From assembly GCA_002423365.1 (NCBI GenBank), contig DIVU01000016.1, positions 1-5,144 of the forward strand: a stretch of 5,144 nucleotides of DNA, in the 5' to 3' direction. Below the pieces are notes generated by a model. That model was not told the origin of the DNA. It ran no database searches and was given only the letters and a program-made list of their open reading frames with translations. The stretch's first letter is position 1, and each line of letters opens with the position of its first letter. Positions 4,814-5,144 of this stretch are shown here, in pieces. Origin of the DNA: Desulfuromonadaceae bacterium UBA6124. GTDB taxonomy: Bacteria; Desulfobacterota; Desulfuromonadia; Desulfuromonadales; Trichloromonadaceae. Both the position numbers and the translations under genes were made by a program.

Positions 4814-5144
4814 ATGACTCGTCTGAAAAAATGGTTTGTCCTGGTCGCTACGATGCTGACGGGCTGCGTCGGTATGCCGGATGGAGTCACGCCGGTCGAG
4901 CCCTTTGGCCTAGGGCGCTATCTCGGGCGCTGGTATGAAATCGCTCGGCTGGATCATTCCTTCGAGCGGGGCTTGAGCAAGGTGAGCGCGGAATACACTT
5001 TGCGCGAGGACGGCTCGGTTCGAGTTGTAAACCGCGGCTACTCCGAGGCCGAGGGGAAGTGGAAGGAAGCGGAAGGCAAGGCGCGTTTTGTGCGTAATCC
5101 AACAGAGGGTTATCTGAAGGTTTCCTTTTTCGGTCCCTTCTACG
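4814..5144 (+). CDS. blc: Blc-type lipocalin lipoprotein, 3' end cut by the window edge
   Basis: Bacterial lipocalins of the Blc type are outer-membrane-anchored lipoproteins that bind fatty acids or lysophospholipids and are linked to envelope stress. The frame runs open from the ATG at 4814 to the right edge (110 codons; full members are about 170-180 residues). The N-terminus MTRLKKWFVLVATMLTGC carries a lysine-rich start, a hydrophobic core and a lipobox LTGC with Cys18 as the lipidation site. Residue 19 is Val, not Asp, so there is no classical inner-membrane retention signal. The lipocalin signature follows: YLGRWYEIARLDHSFERGL (36-54) with the G-x-W at 38-40, then SAEYTLREDGSVRVVNRGY (58-76), EGKWKEAEGKARFV (80-93) and LKVSFFGPFY at the edge. 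GGAGG at 4804-4808 lies 5 nt from the start. The gene lies 105 bp after the DUF4019-type gene and may be cotranscribed with it. Confidence 0.94.
   Translation, partial: MTRLKKWFVLVATMLTGCVGMPDGVTPVEPFGLGRYLGRWYEIARLDHSFERGLSKVSAEYTLREDGSVRVVNRGYSEAEGKWKEAEGKARFVRNPTEGYLKVSFFGPFY

Noticed and set aside
1..5144. CRISPR array, tRNA or rRNA gene, IS element, toxin-antitoxin or defence system
   Set aside because: No regularly spaced repeats, no transposase-like frame, no tRNA-like cloverleaf and no small two-gene toxin module were seen; all sizeable coding stretches are explained by housekeeping or envelope genes.

Overview
The window looks like an ordinary chromosomal stretch from a high-GC Gram-negative bacterium. 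It carries seven protein genes (two cut by the window edges) and no RNA gene, IS element, CRISPR array or phage gene. The Gram-negative call rests on a lipobox-bearing lipocalin (Blc type, an outer-membrane lipoprotein family) and on a signal-peptide protein with a DUF4019-like domain. The set of yebC, a cytidylate-kinase-like gene with a BON tail and class II glpX resembles Desulfuromonadales/Geobacter-type genomes, but that assignment is only an inference from gene content.

Left half (1-2708), all on the minus strand, read right to left: glpX (class II fructose-1,6-bisphosphatase), then a cytidylate-kinase-like protein fused to a C-terminal BON domain, then a clear intrinsic terminator, then yebC (translation/transcription-associated YebC/TACO1 family), which runs off the left edge. 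The kinase has its own plausible sigma70 promoter in the 125-bp gap after glpX. The terminator makes yebC a separate transcription unit.

Centre (2709-2819): a 111-bp divergent region between glpX and a glycerophosphodiester phosphodiesterase. Candidate -10 boxes for the two directions lie on top of each other on opposite strands.

Right half (2820-5144), all on the plus strand: the phosphodiesterase, a 9-bp hairpin without a U-tract, a HAD-family phosphatase, a small exported DUF4019-type protein of lower G+C, and the start of a Blc-type lipocalin lipoprotein. The first two enzymes act on phosphate esters. The last two act outside the cytoplasm and may form an envelope-maintenance pair.

I found no convincing new multi-gene system. 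The points most worth a second look are the kinase-BON fusion, the overlapping divergent promoters, and the lower-GC exported pair at the right end.
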